A stretch of DNA of 64,000 bases from Paenibacillus sp. PvR098 (GTDB lineage: Bacteria > Bacillota > Bacilli > Paenibacillales > NBRC-103111), in assembly GCF_017833255.1 (NCBI RefSeq), contig NZ_JAFIBU010000001.1:992001-1056000 (forward strand), written 5' to 3'. Made by a program: the position numbers and the translations under genes. The notes under the pieces are model-generated. The model ran no database searches, was not told the DNA's origin, and saw only the letters and a program-made list of their open reading frames with translations. Shown here in pieces: positions 46,297 to 55,049 of this stretch (its first letter is position 1; each line of letters begins with the position of its first letter).

Positions 46297-46394
46297 CAAA
46301 CACTTGTTCTGTTTTTAATTTAACACGAACACTTGTTTGTGTCAATGGTTTTCTCGAACTTATGTTTGTACGAACTCCGGTTCTATGTTATAAT
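46297..46394. promoter_or_regulatory. yneA-lexA divergent control region with four LexA boxes
   Basis: The yneA promoter has TTGACA (46340-46345, minus strand), 17 bases, then TAAATT (46317-46322). The lexA promoter has TATAAT at 46389-46394. LexA-box candidates: CGAACACTTGTTTG at 46326-46339, inside the yneA spacer; CGAACTTATGTTTG at 46355-46368; CGAACTCCGGTTCT at 46371-46384, overlapping the lexA -35 region; and CAAACACTTGTTCT at 46297-46310, just below the yneA start point. Confidence 0.85.
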
Positions 46395-46429
46395 TCTAAG
46401 TAATGATTACCAAAAATGGAGTGATGATC

Positions 46430-47050
46430 ATGAGCAAAATTTCCAATCGTCAGCTGGCGATTTTAGAGTTCATCAAGAACGAAGTTAGGGAAAAGGGATA
46501 CCCGCCTTCAGTAAGAGAAATTGGTGAGGCGGTTGGACTGGCTTCCAGTTCTACGGTACACGGCCACTTGGAGCGATTGGAAAAAAAAGGGATGATTCGC
46601 AGAGACCCTACGAAGCCAAGAGCGATAGAAATTTTGGACGGAAGCTCTTCAGACGGCCCTTTCTCCGTATCCGTGGCAAGAGTGCCTCTAATTGGACGGG
46701 TTACAGCAGGGGTGCCAATTACGGCAACGGAGAACATTGAGGATTATTTTCCGCTTCCAAGCCATTATGTAGGAGATAATAATGTCTTCATGTTAAGCGT
46801 TATCGGAGAAAGTATGATTGACGCCGGCATCCATAACGGAGATTATGTTATCGTGCGTCAGCAGCAAACTGCCGATAATGGAGATATCATTGTCGCGATG
46901 ACCGAGGACGATGAAGCAACGGTGAAAACTTTTTATAAAGAAAAGGACCATATTCGATTACAGCCTGAAAACCCGACGATGGAGCCGCTTCGACTTAAGA
47001 ATGTCAGTGTTTTAGGTAAGGTCATTGGTGTATTCAGAAATATTCATTAA
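46430..47050 (+). CDS. lexA: SOS repressor LexA
   Basis: This 206-residue repressor has the N-terminal winged helix ([16 protein letters not shown], then [20 protein letters not shown]) and a C-terminal S24 protease domain. The Ala-Gly cleavage site is in [11 protein letters not shown], the catalytic Ser in [12 protein letters not shown], and the Lys in [12 protein letters not shown] frame starting at 46403 exists, but the ATG at 46430 with GGAGTGATGATC upstream gives the canonical start. It represses itself and yneA through the divergent LexA boxes. Confidence 0.95.
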   Translation: MSKISNRQLAILEFIKNEVREKGYPPSVREIGEAVGLASSSTVHGHLERLEKKGMIRRDPTKPRAIEILDGSSSDGPFSVSVARVPLIGRVTAGVPITATENIEDYFPLPSHYVGDNNVFMLSVIGESMIDAGIHNGDYVIVRQQQTADNGDIIVAMTEDDEATVKTFYKEKDHIRLQPENPTMEPLRLKNVSVLGKVIGVFRNIH

Positions 47051-47187
47051 TTTCTTCCCTTTCTCCGCCAGTTTCGGTCGGTTGAAAGGTTTTTTTATGT
47101 TCCAGGCGCAGCCACAGGACATAAAAAACGCCCGCTGCCGTAATGCTTGCTGGCAGAGCGCGTATCTCAGTCCAAAGCTGGATAACT
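47051..47187. other. region downstream of lexA, no gene supported
   Basis: A minus-strand open frame across this stretch contains a hydrophobic segment but begins inside the glnA remnant and has no ribosome binding site. An imperfect inverted repeat (TTTTTTATGTTCC and GGACATAAAAAA) occurs at about 47092-47128; it may act as the lexA terminator. Confidence 0.4.
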
Positions 47188-47250
47188 ACTATTAATATAG
47201 TGTAAAATATCGGTCCCGCTCTCAATCATGAACCTGTGTGAGTTGCCGCT
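47188..47250 (-). pseudogene. C-terminal remnant of a second glutamine synthetase gene
   Basis: The minus strand reads TQVHD, a TGA in place of the Trp codon, then ERDRYFTLY and a TAA. This matches the C-terminus of the intact glnA 1.7 kb away ([15 protein letters not shown]). The similarity at the DNA level is clear from 47188 to about 47225 and fades upstream. It is a leftover of a glnA paralogue or duplicated copy. Confidence 0.7.
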
Positions 47251-47547
47251 GTATACTAATTCCTTTTAAGCAAAAGAAAAAGCATTCTTACGATTGCATC
47301 AAGAATGAATTAATTCGTTCTACTTTTTACCAATTCACAAAATTTCTCTTGCGGTGACAAACCTTCTTAGCCAAAACGGGCTTCTCCATCTAGTAATCGT
47401 CACACCAGTTATGAAGTATTCGAACTTCATTAGCAGATTATAACAAGTACACATATTATCTAACTTACCAATCATATTAAAACCGAATTATAATTATATT
47501 CCCTTTATGATCCGGCGGTATTCTAAAATTATTGAACTTTCTTTAAC
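47251..47547. other. AT-rich gene-free stretch
   Basis: I found no coding sequence, terminator or operator that I can support here. Composition is AT-rich compared with neighbouring genes. Confidence 0.4.
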
Positions 47548-47574
47548 AAAAAAAGCACCTCCTTAAGGAAGTGC
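47548..47574 (-). terminator. intrinsic terminator after the small 47.6 kb gene
   Basis: On the minus strand GCACTTCC, loop TTAA, GGAGGTGC, then seven T. Confidence 0.8.
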
Positions 47575-47584
47575 ATAACGATAT

Positions 47585-47749
47585 TCAGTCAGTGTTCATG
47601 AATTTATGATCCCTAGTGATATACCATACGCCATCGTTAAAGTGAACGTGGATCTCTGTATGCTCATCGATATGAGGTGAACTTTCAATCATCCGCTGAA
47701 CCAACTCGCCTATTTTGCTTTTATCTTCTGTCCCGTCTTGCAGACTCAT
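47585..47749 (-). CDS. small hypothetical protein
   Basis: This 54-residue acidic protein reads SKIGELVQRMIESSPHIDEH then TEIHVHFNDGVWYITRDHKF. No family is recognised. The ATG at 47749 has GGAGGG eight bases upstream, and a terminator follows immediately, so it looks expressed. It follows another small gene on the same strand. Confidence 0.55.
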   Translation of the reverse strand: MSLQDGTEDKSKIGELVQRMIESSPHIDEHTEIHVHFNDGVWYITRDHKFMNTD

Positions 47750-47792
47750 ATTAAACCCTCCCATGTATTTCAGAAATTCATACGGCTCCGAT

Positions 47793-47996
47793 TCAACTTT
47801 GATTACCCACGATTTCGAATTCACTTTGAAGCTCACTGATAACCAAATCCAACGCTGTAAGTTGCCCTTTGATAATCTGCTGTAAATCCTGAAATTCGGG
47901 TTGATCAAGCTGAGTAAGGAGGACGGTGCGCCGTACTTCGAGCCGTTCTACAAATTCTTCGATCTTACCGCGGCGGTATGTTCCTGGTGGCGCCAT
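47793..47996 (-). CDS. small helical hypothetical protein
   Basis: This 67-residue protein is probably all helical (KIEEFVERLEVRRTVLLTQL, then GQLTALDLVISELQSEFEI). A GGTGATCGG site precedes the ATG. It has a decayed relative at 36545-36630. No function can be proposed; it appears to be co-transcribed with the 54-residue gene downstream. Confidence 0.5.
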   Translation of the reverse strand: MAPPGTYRRGKIEEFVERLEVRRTVLLTQLDQPEFQDLQQIIKGQLTALDLVISELQSEFEIVGNQS

Positions 47997-48187
47997 GCCC
48001 GATCACCTACAAATGATTTTTTATACTCTCATTATATCAGAAATTGGGATGTATATGCATACATTATTATTCATTCGTTAACAATTGCATTCAATCATTA
48101 AACTATCGAACTCTCCCCATTATTCAGAGAGGTTTGTTTCCACTACGTAGGGTGGTATAATTGACAAAACATATAGAGAGGTGCTTA

Positions 48188-48340
48188 ATGAACAAAGAAC
48201 TAGTATTCCGCATCGTCCCCTCCTTGGCCGTAGTGATCGCTTGTGTCCTATTGCTGAAAGAAACAATAACCCCTACTGTATACTTTGTACTGATCAGTCC
48301 ATTCGTGCTCCTTTACGCTTGGGGCAGGATAAAACGATAA
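48188..48340 (+). CDS. 50-residue membrane protein, two hydrophobic segments
   Basis: A short gene encodes 50 residues starting MNKELVFRIVPSLAVVIACV and ending with AWGRIKR. Two hydrophobic helices (about 7-22 and 28-43) are separated by a Lys-Glu-Thr turn. GAGAGGTG precedes the ATG at good spacing. An exact 13-bp inverted repeat follows 16 bases after the stop. The function is unknown. Confidence 0.5.
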   Translation: MNKELVFRIVPSLAVVIACVLLLKETITPTVYFVLISPFVLLYAWGRIKR

Positions 48341-48356
48341 GCCTCGCAATGTGTGT

Positions 48357-48387
48357 ATGAACTTGTAAGAACTACTTACAAGTTCAT
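48357..48387. repeat. exact 13-bp inverted repeat
   Basis: ATGAACTTGTAAG (48357-48369) and CTTACAAGTTCAT (48375-48387) are perfect complements around a 5-base loop. No T tract follows on either strand, so terminator function is doubtful; an mRNA 3' stabiliser or protein site is possible. Confidence 0.55.
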
Positions 48388-48744
48388 CAATATTCAAACG
48401 GTTTTCATTCATACCACGACGATGTTTCTTTCTCTCCAGTTGAACTCCTTTACACCTGAGGTTGTCACCAATCTAAAAAAGCGTGCCCTTACGAAACAAA
48501 GATTTTGACAAGCAAGCACCTCTATTTTCTGCTGACTTGCACTACCTCAGCCCCGAGACTGTTTACTATACATAAAAATAGAACATCCGTGATCAATGAT
48601 CCTTCGTTATCACATGTATTATCAAAATCAGTACAAACCCGCCTTCAAATCAATGTACAGGCATGACTAAACCTAGTTCGATGCAGGAATCATGGGAACT
48701 TCATTCCGAAGTCTTCCCTGTTTAACGCCTTCTCTATAACACGA
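48388..48744. other. gene-free stretch upstream of an integrase remnant
   Basis: No complete gene is seen. It may contain eroded integrase sequence, but I could not follow a frame with confidence. Confidence 0.4.
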
Positions 48745-48884
48745 AGACGAGTGGTTCACCTGCTATGCCCATCCATGCCCTCCGACACACTCACGTTGGC
48801 CTTCTATTGGTAACAGGGGTGGAAATGAAATTCGTCCAAGAGCGTCTCGGGCACGGAAGTATTCGAATCACCTCAGACGCATAG
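48745..48884 (+). pseudogene. C-terminal remnant of a tyrosine recombinase/phage integrase
   Basis: The plus strand reads HALRHTHVGLLLVTGVEMKF and then VQERLGHGSIRITSDA before a TAG. These are the conserved HxLRHTH and LGH boxes of tyrosine recombinases with two of the catalytic residues, but the final tyrosine segment and all N-terminal parts are missing. It marks a former phage or integrative element adjacent to glnA. Confidence 0.65.
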
Positions 48885-48889
48885 CCCAC

Positions 48890-48925
48890 AAAAAAAACCC
48901 TTAACGCTTAGAGCGCCAAGGGTTT
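48890..48925 (-). terminator. glnA terminator
   Basis: On the minus strand AAACCCTT and AAGGGTTT, with an inner CGCT/AGCG pair, form a stem followed by a T run. Confidence 0.8.
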
Positions 48926-48931
48926 CCTCGA

Positions 48932-50269
48932 TTAATATAGAGTCAAATATTGGTCCCGTTCCCAATCATGAACCTGTGTGCGGTAAATATCCCACTCAAT
49001 TTCTTTGAGCTCGATGAAGTGTGCGAGGGCATGATCGCCTAGGGCGTCGCAAATCACGTCGTTGCGAAGAAGTTCATCAAGCGCCTGCTTCAGGTCAAAC
49101 GGAAGGCTTGGAATGCCTTGCTCTTCCCGCTCTTCTTCACTCATGACATAGATGTTGCGGTCGGTTGGTGGAGGCAGTTGCATTTTATGCTTAATGCCAT
49201 CCAGACCAGCCTTCAGCATAACGGCCAGCGCCAGGTACGGGTTAGCCGCTGGATCCGGGTTCCGGACTTCAACGCGTGTACTAATCCCACGAGACGCTGG
49301 AATACGGATCATTGGGCTTCGGTTGCTTGCAGACCACGCCACGTAGCAAGGCGCCTCATACCCTGGGACGAGCCGCTTATAAGAGTTGACTGTTGGATTC
49401 GTAATCGCAGCAAATGCGCGTGCATGACGCAAAATACCAGCCATGTATTGTCTTGCCGTCGTACTTAAGCCAAGCTTATCGCTCTCATCATAGAAGACAT
49501 TCTCTTTTCCGTTGAACAACGATTGGTGGCAGTGCATTCCAGATCCGTTCACTCCATACAAAGGCTTTGGCATGAACGTGGCATGCAGTCCGTGCTGTCT
49601 CGCAATGGTTTTGACGACCACCTTAAAGGTCTGAATCTGGTCTGCCGCTTTAATGGCATCCGCATATTTAAAATCGATCTCATGCTGGCCTGGTGCCACC
49701 TCGTGGTGGGACGCTTCGATCTCAAAGCCCATTTCTTCCAGCGTTAGCACGATTTCACGACGGCAGTTCTCGCCCAGATCCATAGGCGCCAAGTCGAAAT
49801 AACCGCCTTGGTCGTTTAATTCTGTAGTGGGATTGCCTTTTTCATCGGTTTTGAACAAGAAAAATTCAGGTTCGGGTCCGACGTTCATGGCCGTGAAGCC
49901 CATTTCTTCGGCTTCCTTCAATACCGATTTCAGAATACCGCGAGGGTCCCCCGGAAACGGACGGCCATCCGGTAAATAAATGTCACATATTAACCGTGCA
50001 ACACGGTCTTCTGTAACCCAAGGGAATACGACCCAAGTATTTAGATCGGGATATAAATACATATCCGACTCTTCTATCCGTACATAACCTTCGATGGAAG
50101 ATCCGTCGAACATCATTTTGTTATCGAGAGCTTTCTCCAGCTGACTCACAGGAATTTCCACGTTTTTGATCGTGCCCAGCAAATCCGTAAATTGAAGTCG
50201 AATGAATCTAACGTTTTCTTCCTTGGCAATGCGAAGAATATCTTCTTTAGTGAAATTCTTATCCGTCAC
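48932..50269 (-). CDS. glnA: type I glutamine synthetase
   Basis: This 445-residue enzyme makes glutamine from glutamate, ammonia and ATP. Recognised segments include [59 protein letters not shown] and [19 protein letters not shown]. The size and the lack of the adenylylation tyrosine context fit the GSI-alpha type of Firmicutes, which is feedback inhibited and then binds GlnR. It follows glnR by 92 bases and is probably co-transcribed with it. Confidence 0.95.
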   Translation of the reverse strand: MTDKNFTKEDILRIAKEENVRFIRLQFTDLLGTIKNVEIPVSQLEKALDNKMMFDGSSIEGYVRIEESDMYLYPDLNTWVVFPWVTEDRVARLICDIYLPDGRPFPGDPRGILKSVLKEAEEMGFTAMNVGPEPEFFLFKTDEKGNPTTELNDQGGYFDLAPMDLGENCRREIVLTLEEMGFEIEASHHEVAPGQHEIDFKYADAIKAADQIQTFKVVVKTIARQHGLHATFMPKPLYGVNGSGMHCHQSLFNGKENVFYDESDKLGLSTTARQYMAGILRHARAFAAITNPTVNSYKRLVPGYEAPCYVAWSASNRSPMIRIPASRGISTRVEVRNPDPAANPYLALAVMLKAGLDGIKHKMQLPPPTDRNIYVMSEEEREEQGIPSLPFDLKQALDELLRNDVICDALGDHALAHFIELKEIEWDIYRTQVHDWERDQYLTLY

Positions 50270-50361
50270 TGTGAAATCTCCTCCTTAAACTATGTAGCAA
50301 TGTTAACGGAGCATGTCCGGCACTCGTAGAAAGCAGCACCAGACCTGCCTCCAGACAATCC

Positions 50362-50775
50362 TTACCTTCTGAAAAAACGGGATAATTCCCCTTGAATCAG
50401 AGACACTTGGTTCGGACGTTTGCCTCCGCCCATGAGTTGCTGCTTCAGCATCCGGTGAAGCTGTGAATCGCTGAGCTCTCTGCGTTTAACTTCCGTATGT
50501 TCATTGAGTATGGTTGCGTCCTCGGAATCTTTATCCACCGGCAGCAGCACCTGTTTGATTCCGGCGATATTGACTCCTTTCTCAATCAAATCCTTGATTT
50601 CGAGAAGCCGTGCTACATCATTAAAAGAGTACAATCGTTGGTTCCCGCCGGTCCGGGCCGGGATGACGAGCTCATGCTGCTCGTAGTACCGGATTTGTCT
50701 GGCAGTCAAATCGGTCAGCTTCATTACGATGCCGATCGGAAACAACGCCATATTTCTGCGGATATCATCAGTCAT
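50362..50775 (-). CDS. glnR: MerR-family nitrogen regulator GlnR
   Basis: This 137-residue repressor has a MerR-type winged helix (IGIVMKLTDLTARQIRYYEQ, then NQRLYSFNDVARLLEIKDLI) and a C-terminal region ending with a basic ELSRFFRR. The position ahead of glnA identifies it as GlnR, which represses glnRA when nitrogen is abundant. The frame starts at a GTG (50784), but the ATG at 50775, eight bases after AGGAG, is the likelier start. Confidence 0.92.
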   Translation of the reverse strand: MTDDIRRNMALFPIGIVMKLTDLTARQIRYYEQHELVIPARTGGNQRLYSFNDVARLLEIKDLIEKGVNIAGIKQVLLPVDKDSEDATILNEHTEVKRRELSDSQLHRMLKQQLMGGGKRPNQVSLIQGELSRFFRR

Positions 50776-50813
50776 GACCATCACTCCTAAGTTACTCTGG
50801 AACCTTACTTCTA

Positions 50814-50882
50814 ATTGTAACCTTACGGAAAAACATATGTCAAGTTATGTTAGGTTCATGCCATATGTTATTGTAGATTACA
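50814..50882 (-). promoter_or_regulatory. glnR promoter with a consensus GlnR operator
   Basis: TTGACA (50838-50843) and TACAAT (50814-50819) on the minus strand have an 18-base spacer. Upstream, 50866-50882 reads TGTTA-N7-TTACA, an exact match to the GlnR/TnrA consensus TGTNA-N7-TNACA. A degenerate second copy, TGTCA-N7-TTAGG at 50838-50854, overlaps the -35 box, with the two copies 28 bases apart. Confidence 0.75.
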
Positions 50883-50994
50883 GTTAATTTTATCTCTGAA
50901 TAGCAATGAATGGTTAGACCCCCGCAGCGGTGTCAGCGGCCGTTCATACATCACTGACAACCGTCCGTTTTATTCATCTTTAGCCGGATGAAGA

Positions 50995-52245
50995 TTAAGC
51001 AAGCAAGCCCCGATCCATCATGTTTTGAATCGCTGTCAACACGCCCATTTTGCAATGGGAGTACGTTAACCCGCCCTGCATGTAAGCAATGTAAGGTTCC
51101 CGAATTGGCGCGTCAGCGGACAGCTCCAGGCTTCCGCCTTGGATGAAGGTACCGGCAGCCATAATGACGGGATGCTCGTAGCCGGGCATGTCCCATGGCT
51201 CAGGTACGACATGCGCGTCCACGGCTGCGGCTTGCTGAATTCCTTGCACGAAAGCGATCAAATGCTCGGCCCCCGTGAATTGAATCGCTTGAATGAGATC
51301 CGTACGAGGGTCATTCCAATGCGGACTCGTCGTAAATCCAAGCTGCTCAAACACCGCAGCGGCAAATACCGAGCCCTTCACTGCTTGTCCAACCAAGTGA
51401 GGGGCCAGAAAGAAGCCTTGATAAATGGCTCTTGTCGTACCGAGCATCGCACCGACCTCCCCACCGATTCCCGGAGCCGTTAATCGGTATGAGGCCAGCT
51501 CTACATATTCGGTTTTACCCGCGATATACCCTCCGGTGGCCGCCAAGCCTCCCCCCGGATTTTTGATCAGAGATCCAGCCATCAAGTCGACCCCGACCTG
51601 CGTAGGCTCTCTTAGCTCAGTAAACTCTCCGTAGCAGTTATCGACAAAGACGATGACATCAGGACGGATTTCTTTAACAAAACGGACCATCTCGCCAATC
51701 TGAGAAACCGTAAAAGATGGACGCCAAGCATATCCGCGTGACCGTTGAATTCCAACCACCTTGGTACGCGGGGTGATCCGGCGGCCAATTTCGGCATAGT
51801 TAGGCGATCCGTCCTCGAGCAGTTCCACCTCGCTGTACGAAATTCCCCAATCTTGCAAAGACCCGGTGCCGTCCTTCGGTTTGCCTATAACCTTATGCAG
51901 CGTATCATATGGTCTTCCTGTGATCATCAGAAGCTCGTCCCCCGGACGAAGCACGCCGAACAGCGCCGTGCCAATCGTATGGGTCCCCGAGACGAAATGG
52001 GGACGTACCAAGGCGGCTGCGGCGCCGAACACATCGGCATACACCAAATCAAGTACTTCCCGGCCACGATCGTTATACCCGTAGCCCGTAGACCCGGCAA
52101 AATGATAGTCGCTTACTTTGTGCTTTTGAAAAGCACGGATCACCTTCCATTGATTCCGATCGACCACGCGATCGATTTCTTTGAGCTTCTCTTCGATCCT
52201 CTGCTCGGCTTGCTCCATCAAGCCGAGCACTCTCTCCGTAAACAT
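50995..52245 (-). CDS. ynbB: PLP-dependent methionine gamma-lyase-like protein YnbB
   Basis: This 416-residue protein is of the Cys/Met metabolism PLP fold, annotated in relatives as aluminium resistance protein or YnbB. Visible segments include FVSGTHTIGTALFGVLRPGD, VFVDNCYGEFTE and the likely PLP lysine in LMAGSLIKNPGGGLAATGG. It lies between hflX and glnR as in B. subtilis. The true reaction is not established. Confidence 0.85.
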   Translation of the reverse strand: MFTERVLGLMEQAEQRIEEKLKEIDRVVDRNQWKVIRAFQKHKVSDYHFAGSTGYGYNDRGREVLDLVYADVFGAAAALVRPHFVSGTHTIGTALFGVLRPGDELLMITGRPYDTLHKVIGKPKDGTGSLQDWGISYSEVELLEDGSPNYAEIGRRITPRTKVVGIQRSRGYAWRPSFTVSQIGEMVRFVKEIRPDVIVFVDNCYGEFTELREPTQVGVDLMAGSLIKNPGGGLAATGGYIAGKTEYVELASYRLTAPGIGGEVGAMLGTTRAIYQGFFLAPHLVGQAVKGSVFAAAVFEQLGFTTSPHWNDPRTDLIQAIQFTGAEHLIAFVQGIQQAAAVDAHVVPEPWDMPGYEHPVIMAAGTFIQGGSLELSADAPIREPYIAYMQGGLTYSHCKMGVLTAIQNMMDRGLLA

Positions 52246-52248
52246 ACC

Positions 52249-53571
52249 TCAGACGTCTCTCCCTTGTTCTCCCTCAGCTGACCGAACTGCATCATATGCA
52301 GCCAGCATATAACCGATTTTATCGAATTCCTTGTTGTTTACCCTTACCTTAAAGAGCATATCATTGCCGTCAACCTCATTCTCGAGCACCTCGCCTACAC
52401 GATAAACCAGCGAGATCACGTCCCCTTTGTCCGCGGGAATCCGGAATGTACGGCTGCCGCCCATCATACGCGTTTCGAGCAGCTCTTTAATCCGGTTAAG
52501 GTCTTCTTCACGATAAGCGGAAATTCTAAGAAACTCTCCTTCCGCTGTCAGCATGTCTGCTTGTTCCGAGGGGCACTGATCAATCTTGTTAAATACCGTG
52601 ACCCGTTCTTTCCCATGAGCGCCCAGCTCCTCAAGCACTTGGTCGACCACCTTCATCTGCATAGCCATCATCTCCGAAGAGCTGTCAACGATATGCAGAA
52701 TCAAGTCAGCCTCACAGGCTTCCTCCAGCGTGGCGCGAAAAGCGGCAACCAAATCATGAGGCAGGTTCTGAATGAACCCAACCGTATCCGTGATTACAAT
52801 TTCCATCCCGCCGGGCAGCTTCAGTGATCGCGATGTCGGGTCGAGTGTGGCGAACAGTTGATTCTCTACATACACATCCGCAAGAGTAAGCTGCCGTAAT
52901 ACAGTGGACTTTCCTGCGTTCGTATAGCCCACCAGAGCCACTTGATAAACTCCGGATTTCTTGCGCCGCTCCCGATGCAGACTTCGATGCCGGACAACTT
53001 CTTGCAGCTGCCTCTTTAGCTCGTTGATCCGATCGCGAATATGGCGCCGGTCGGTCTCGAGCTTCGATTCACCGGGACCGCGCGTCCCGATGCCTCCCCC
53101 AAGCCGGGACAAATTTTTCCCTTGCCCGTACAAGCGCGGCAGCAGGTAAGTAAGCTGTGCCAGCTCTACCTGAATGATGCCTTCCCGGGTCTTCGCCCGC
53201 TGCGCGAAAATATCTAAAATAAGCTGCGTCCGATCAATAATTTTGACATCCAAAAATTGCTCCAGGTTGCGCACTTGGGCTCCCGATAGCTCCTGATCGA
53301 AGATTGCGGTATTCGCACCGGTCTCCTCGATCATTCCTTTGAGCTCCTCGGCTTTTCCCTTGCCGATAAACCATTTGGAATCCGCATATTCCTTATTTTG
53401 CGTAAGCGTGCCGAGAACATCGACCCGCGCCGTCTCCGCCAAGCTGGCGAGCTCTGAAAGCGAAAACTCCGGATCGTAGGCTTCGAGTTTTTTATGCTTC
53501 GCCGTAATGAGACTGACCAGAATGGCGTTTTCCTGTGCGTTTGGCATCACTTCGTGCGATGTTTTTCTCAT
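52249..53571 (-). CDS. hflX: ribosome-associated GTPase HflX
   Basis: This 440-residue GTPase has the N-terminal HflX domain (TNTAIFDQELSGAQVRNLEQ when read with flanking residues removed), a glycine-rich linker SRLGGGIGTRGPGESKLETD and a G domain with G1 GYTNAGKSTVLRQL, G3 DTVGFIQNLPHDL and G4 TVFNKID. HflX splits stalled or stressed ribosomes. It begins just upstream of ynbB (three-base gap). A second ATG nine codons in is an alternative start. Confidence 0.92.
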   Translation of the reverse strand: MRKTSHEVMPNAQENAILVSLITAKHKKLEAYDPEFSLSELASLAETARVDVLGTLTQNKEYADSKWFIGKGKAEELKGMIEETGANTAIFDQELSGAQVRNLEQFLDVKIIDRTQLILDIFAQRAKTREGIIQVELAQLTYLLPRLYGQGKNLSRLGGGIGTRGPGESKLETDRRHIRDRINELKRQLQEVVRHRSLHRERRKKSGVYQVALVGYTNAGKSTVLRQLTLADVYVENQLFATLDPTSRSLKLPGGMEIVITDTVGFIQNLPHDLVAAFRATLEEACEADLILHIVDSSSEMMAMQMKVVDQVLEELGAHGKERVTVFNKIDQCPSEQADMLTAEGEFLRISAYREEDLNRIKELLETRMMGGSRTFRIPADKGDVISLVYRVGEVLENEVDGNDMLFKVRVNNKEFDKIGYMLAAYDAVRSAEGEQGRDV

Positions 53572-53753
53572 ACTTGTATATTTGTCTCCTTTTTGAGATC
53601 CTCCAATGCTTCATCCTGTATGAAGAAACAGGAAAAGGAACGTTCACGTTCATTGTAAACGTCCCTACACCGAATTACAATTCAATGATTATTTATAACT
53701 ATTATTTCCAAACCAGAATCGATCCGATACACACAACAATACCGTATTGTCTT

Positions 53754-54734
53754 CTACAAACCAAGTTGTTTTTTTCGGAACGGATTAGCCAACTGATCTT
53801 CATAGATGTTGAAATCCTGCGGGAGCAGGTTCATTAAATCTTGTTTGTTAGGCTTCTGGGCTTTACTTAATAAACGCACCGCTTGGTAACGTATCGCTTT
53901 TTCAATCAGATTCCTGACATACCTCGCATTGCTAAAATGCAGTTCTGTGAGCTTTTGGATATAAAGGTGTTCTTTTAATTTTTTCATCGCCTCAGGCATT
54001 AATACATATTCACGCTCAGACGCCATTTTCTCAGCTATCTTAATCAGCTGTTCAACTTGATAATCCGGAAAATCAACTTGAATAGGAAAGCGTGACGGCA
54101 GCCCCGGATTCGTTTGCAAAAAATTATCGATCTCATCCGGATAACCGGCAAGGATCAGAATAAAATCATTCTTGTGATCTTCCATCGCTTTGACGAGACA
54201 ATCTATACTTTCCTTGCCAAAATCCTTCTCACCGCCTCGAGCAAGGCTGTAGGCCTCATCAATAAACAGAATCCCTCCCAGCGCCTTTTTGACCATATCC
54301 CGGGTTTTCAGCGCTGTATGACCTATATATTCCCCGACAAGGTCTGCACGTTCGACTTCAATTAAATGCCCTTTGGATAATACGCCCATGGATTTAAAAA
54401 GCTTGGCAACGATTCGGGCTACTGTTGTTTTACCCGTTCCGGGATTTCCTTTGAAAATCATGTGATACACATGAGCTCCGGCATGCAGTCCGGCTTCCAT
54501 GCGGAATTGCTTGATCTGCAGCATGGCATATATTTGAAAAATCAATTCCTTCACATCTTCAAGACCAATCATTTCATCAAGCTCTTTAAAAATGTCCGAG
54601 AAGGATTCTAAATGCGCCGGTATGGCTTTTCCGTTGATTTCGATCATCTGCGCTGCAGGCGGCGTTTCATTATTAGTAAAAACAACATTTATTTGACGGT
54701 CCCTTTTTGTTATTTTACGCGTATCCTCCTCCAT
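53754..54734 (-). CDS. spoVK: stage V sporulation protein K (AAA ATPase)
   Basis: This 326-residue CbbX/SpoVK-type AAA+ ATPase has Walker A FKGNPGTGKTTVARIV, Walker B GGILFIDEAYSLARGG, sensor 1 FILILAGYPDE and an arginine finger in PGLPSRFP. It is required for spore maturation in B. subtilis and occupies the same position near hflX and ynbB. The ATG at 54734 has AAGGGGTGA upstream; the preceding 11 codons are probably untranslated. Confidence 0.88.
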   Translation of the reverse strand: MEEDTRKITKRDRQINVVFTNNETPPAAQMIEINGKAIPAHLESFSDIFKELDEMIGLEDVKELIFQIYAMLQIKQFRMEAGLHAGAHVYHMIFKGNPGTGKTTVARIVAKLFKSMGVLSKGHLIEVERADLVGEYIGHTALKTRDMVKKALGGILFIDEAYSLARGGEKDFGKESIDCLVKAMEDHKNDFILILAGYPDEIDNFLQTNPGLPSRFPIQVDFPDYQVEQLIKIAEKMASEREYVLMPEAMKKLKEHLYIQKLTELHFSNARYVRNLIEKAIRYQAVRLLSKAQKPNKQDLMNLLPQDFNIYEDQLANPFRKKQLGL

Positions 54735-54906
54735 CGCTCTCACCCCTTCACCCATTTTATGCATCAAGCCGTTATGATCATGTTTTAATCTTTTCTGGCT
54801 TGTACATCAAGTTGTTGTTTATGAAAAAAACTTTAGTCGATAAGACAAGATTCGACACAACCTCCTGTTTACTCATATGACTTTCGTATTATAAAATTGA
54901 ATTATA

Positions 54907-55049
54907 GAAAACATGGGTGCTGTGAATTCGAATCCGCAAATGTGGGCACTTGGATTCGAGGGAGCGAGTAGTGCAACCGACCATCTTTCAATTTCGGGGG
55001 ATGGAATTATTGTATTTCCGCCTTCCTTCTATAAGGGGGACGAACGTGA
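54907..55049 (+). ncRNA. candidate structured leader of a 42-codon gene
   Basis: Between the spoVK start region and the small gene at 55050 the plus strand can fold: CGAATCC (about 54928) pairs with GGATTCG (about 54952), followed by a GGGAGCGAGTAGTGCAACCG segment and a second possible helix around GGGGGATGGAA and TTTCCGCC. I match it to no riboswitch class that I know. Whether it is a real RNA element needs covariation evidence. Confidence 0.3.

Noticed and set aside
47034-47225. 63-codon minus-strand frame with a hydrophobic segment
   Set aside because: It begins inside the glnA remnant, overlaps the lexA 3' end and has no ribosome binding site.
54775-54873. 32-codon minus-strand frame upstream of spoVK (MSKQEVVSNL and onwards)
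   Set aside because: There is no ribosome binding site and no recognisable family; it is probably spoVK leader sequence.
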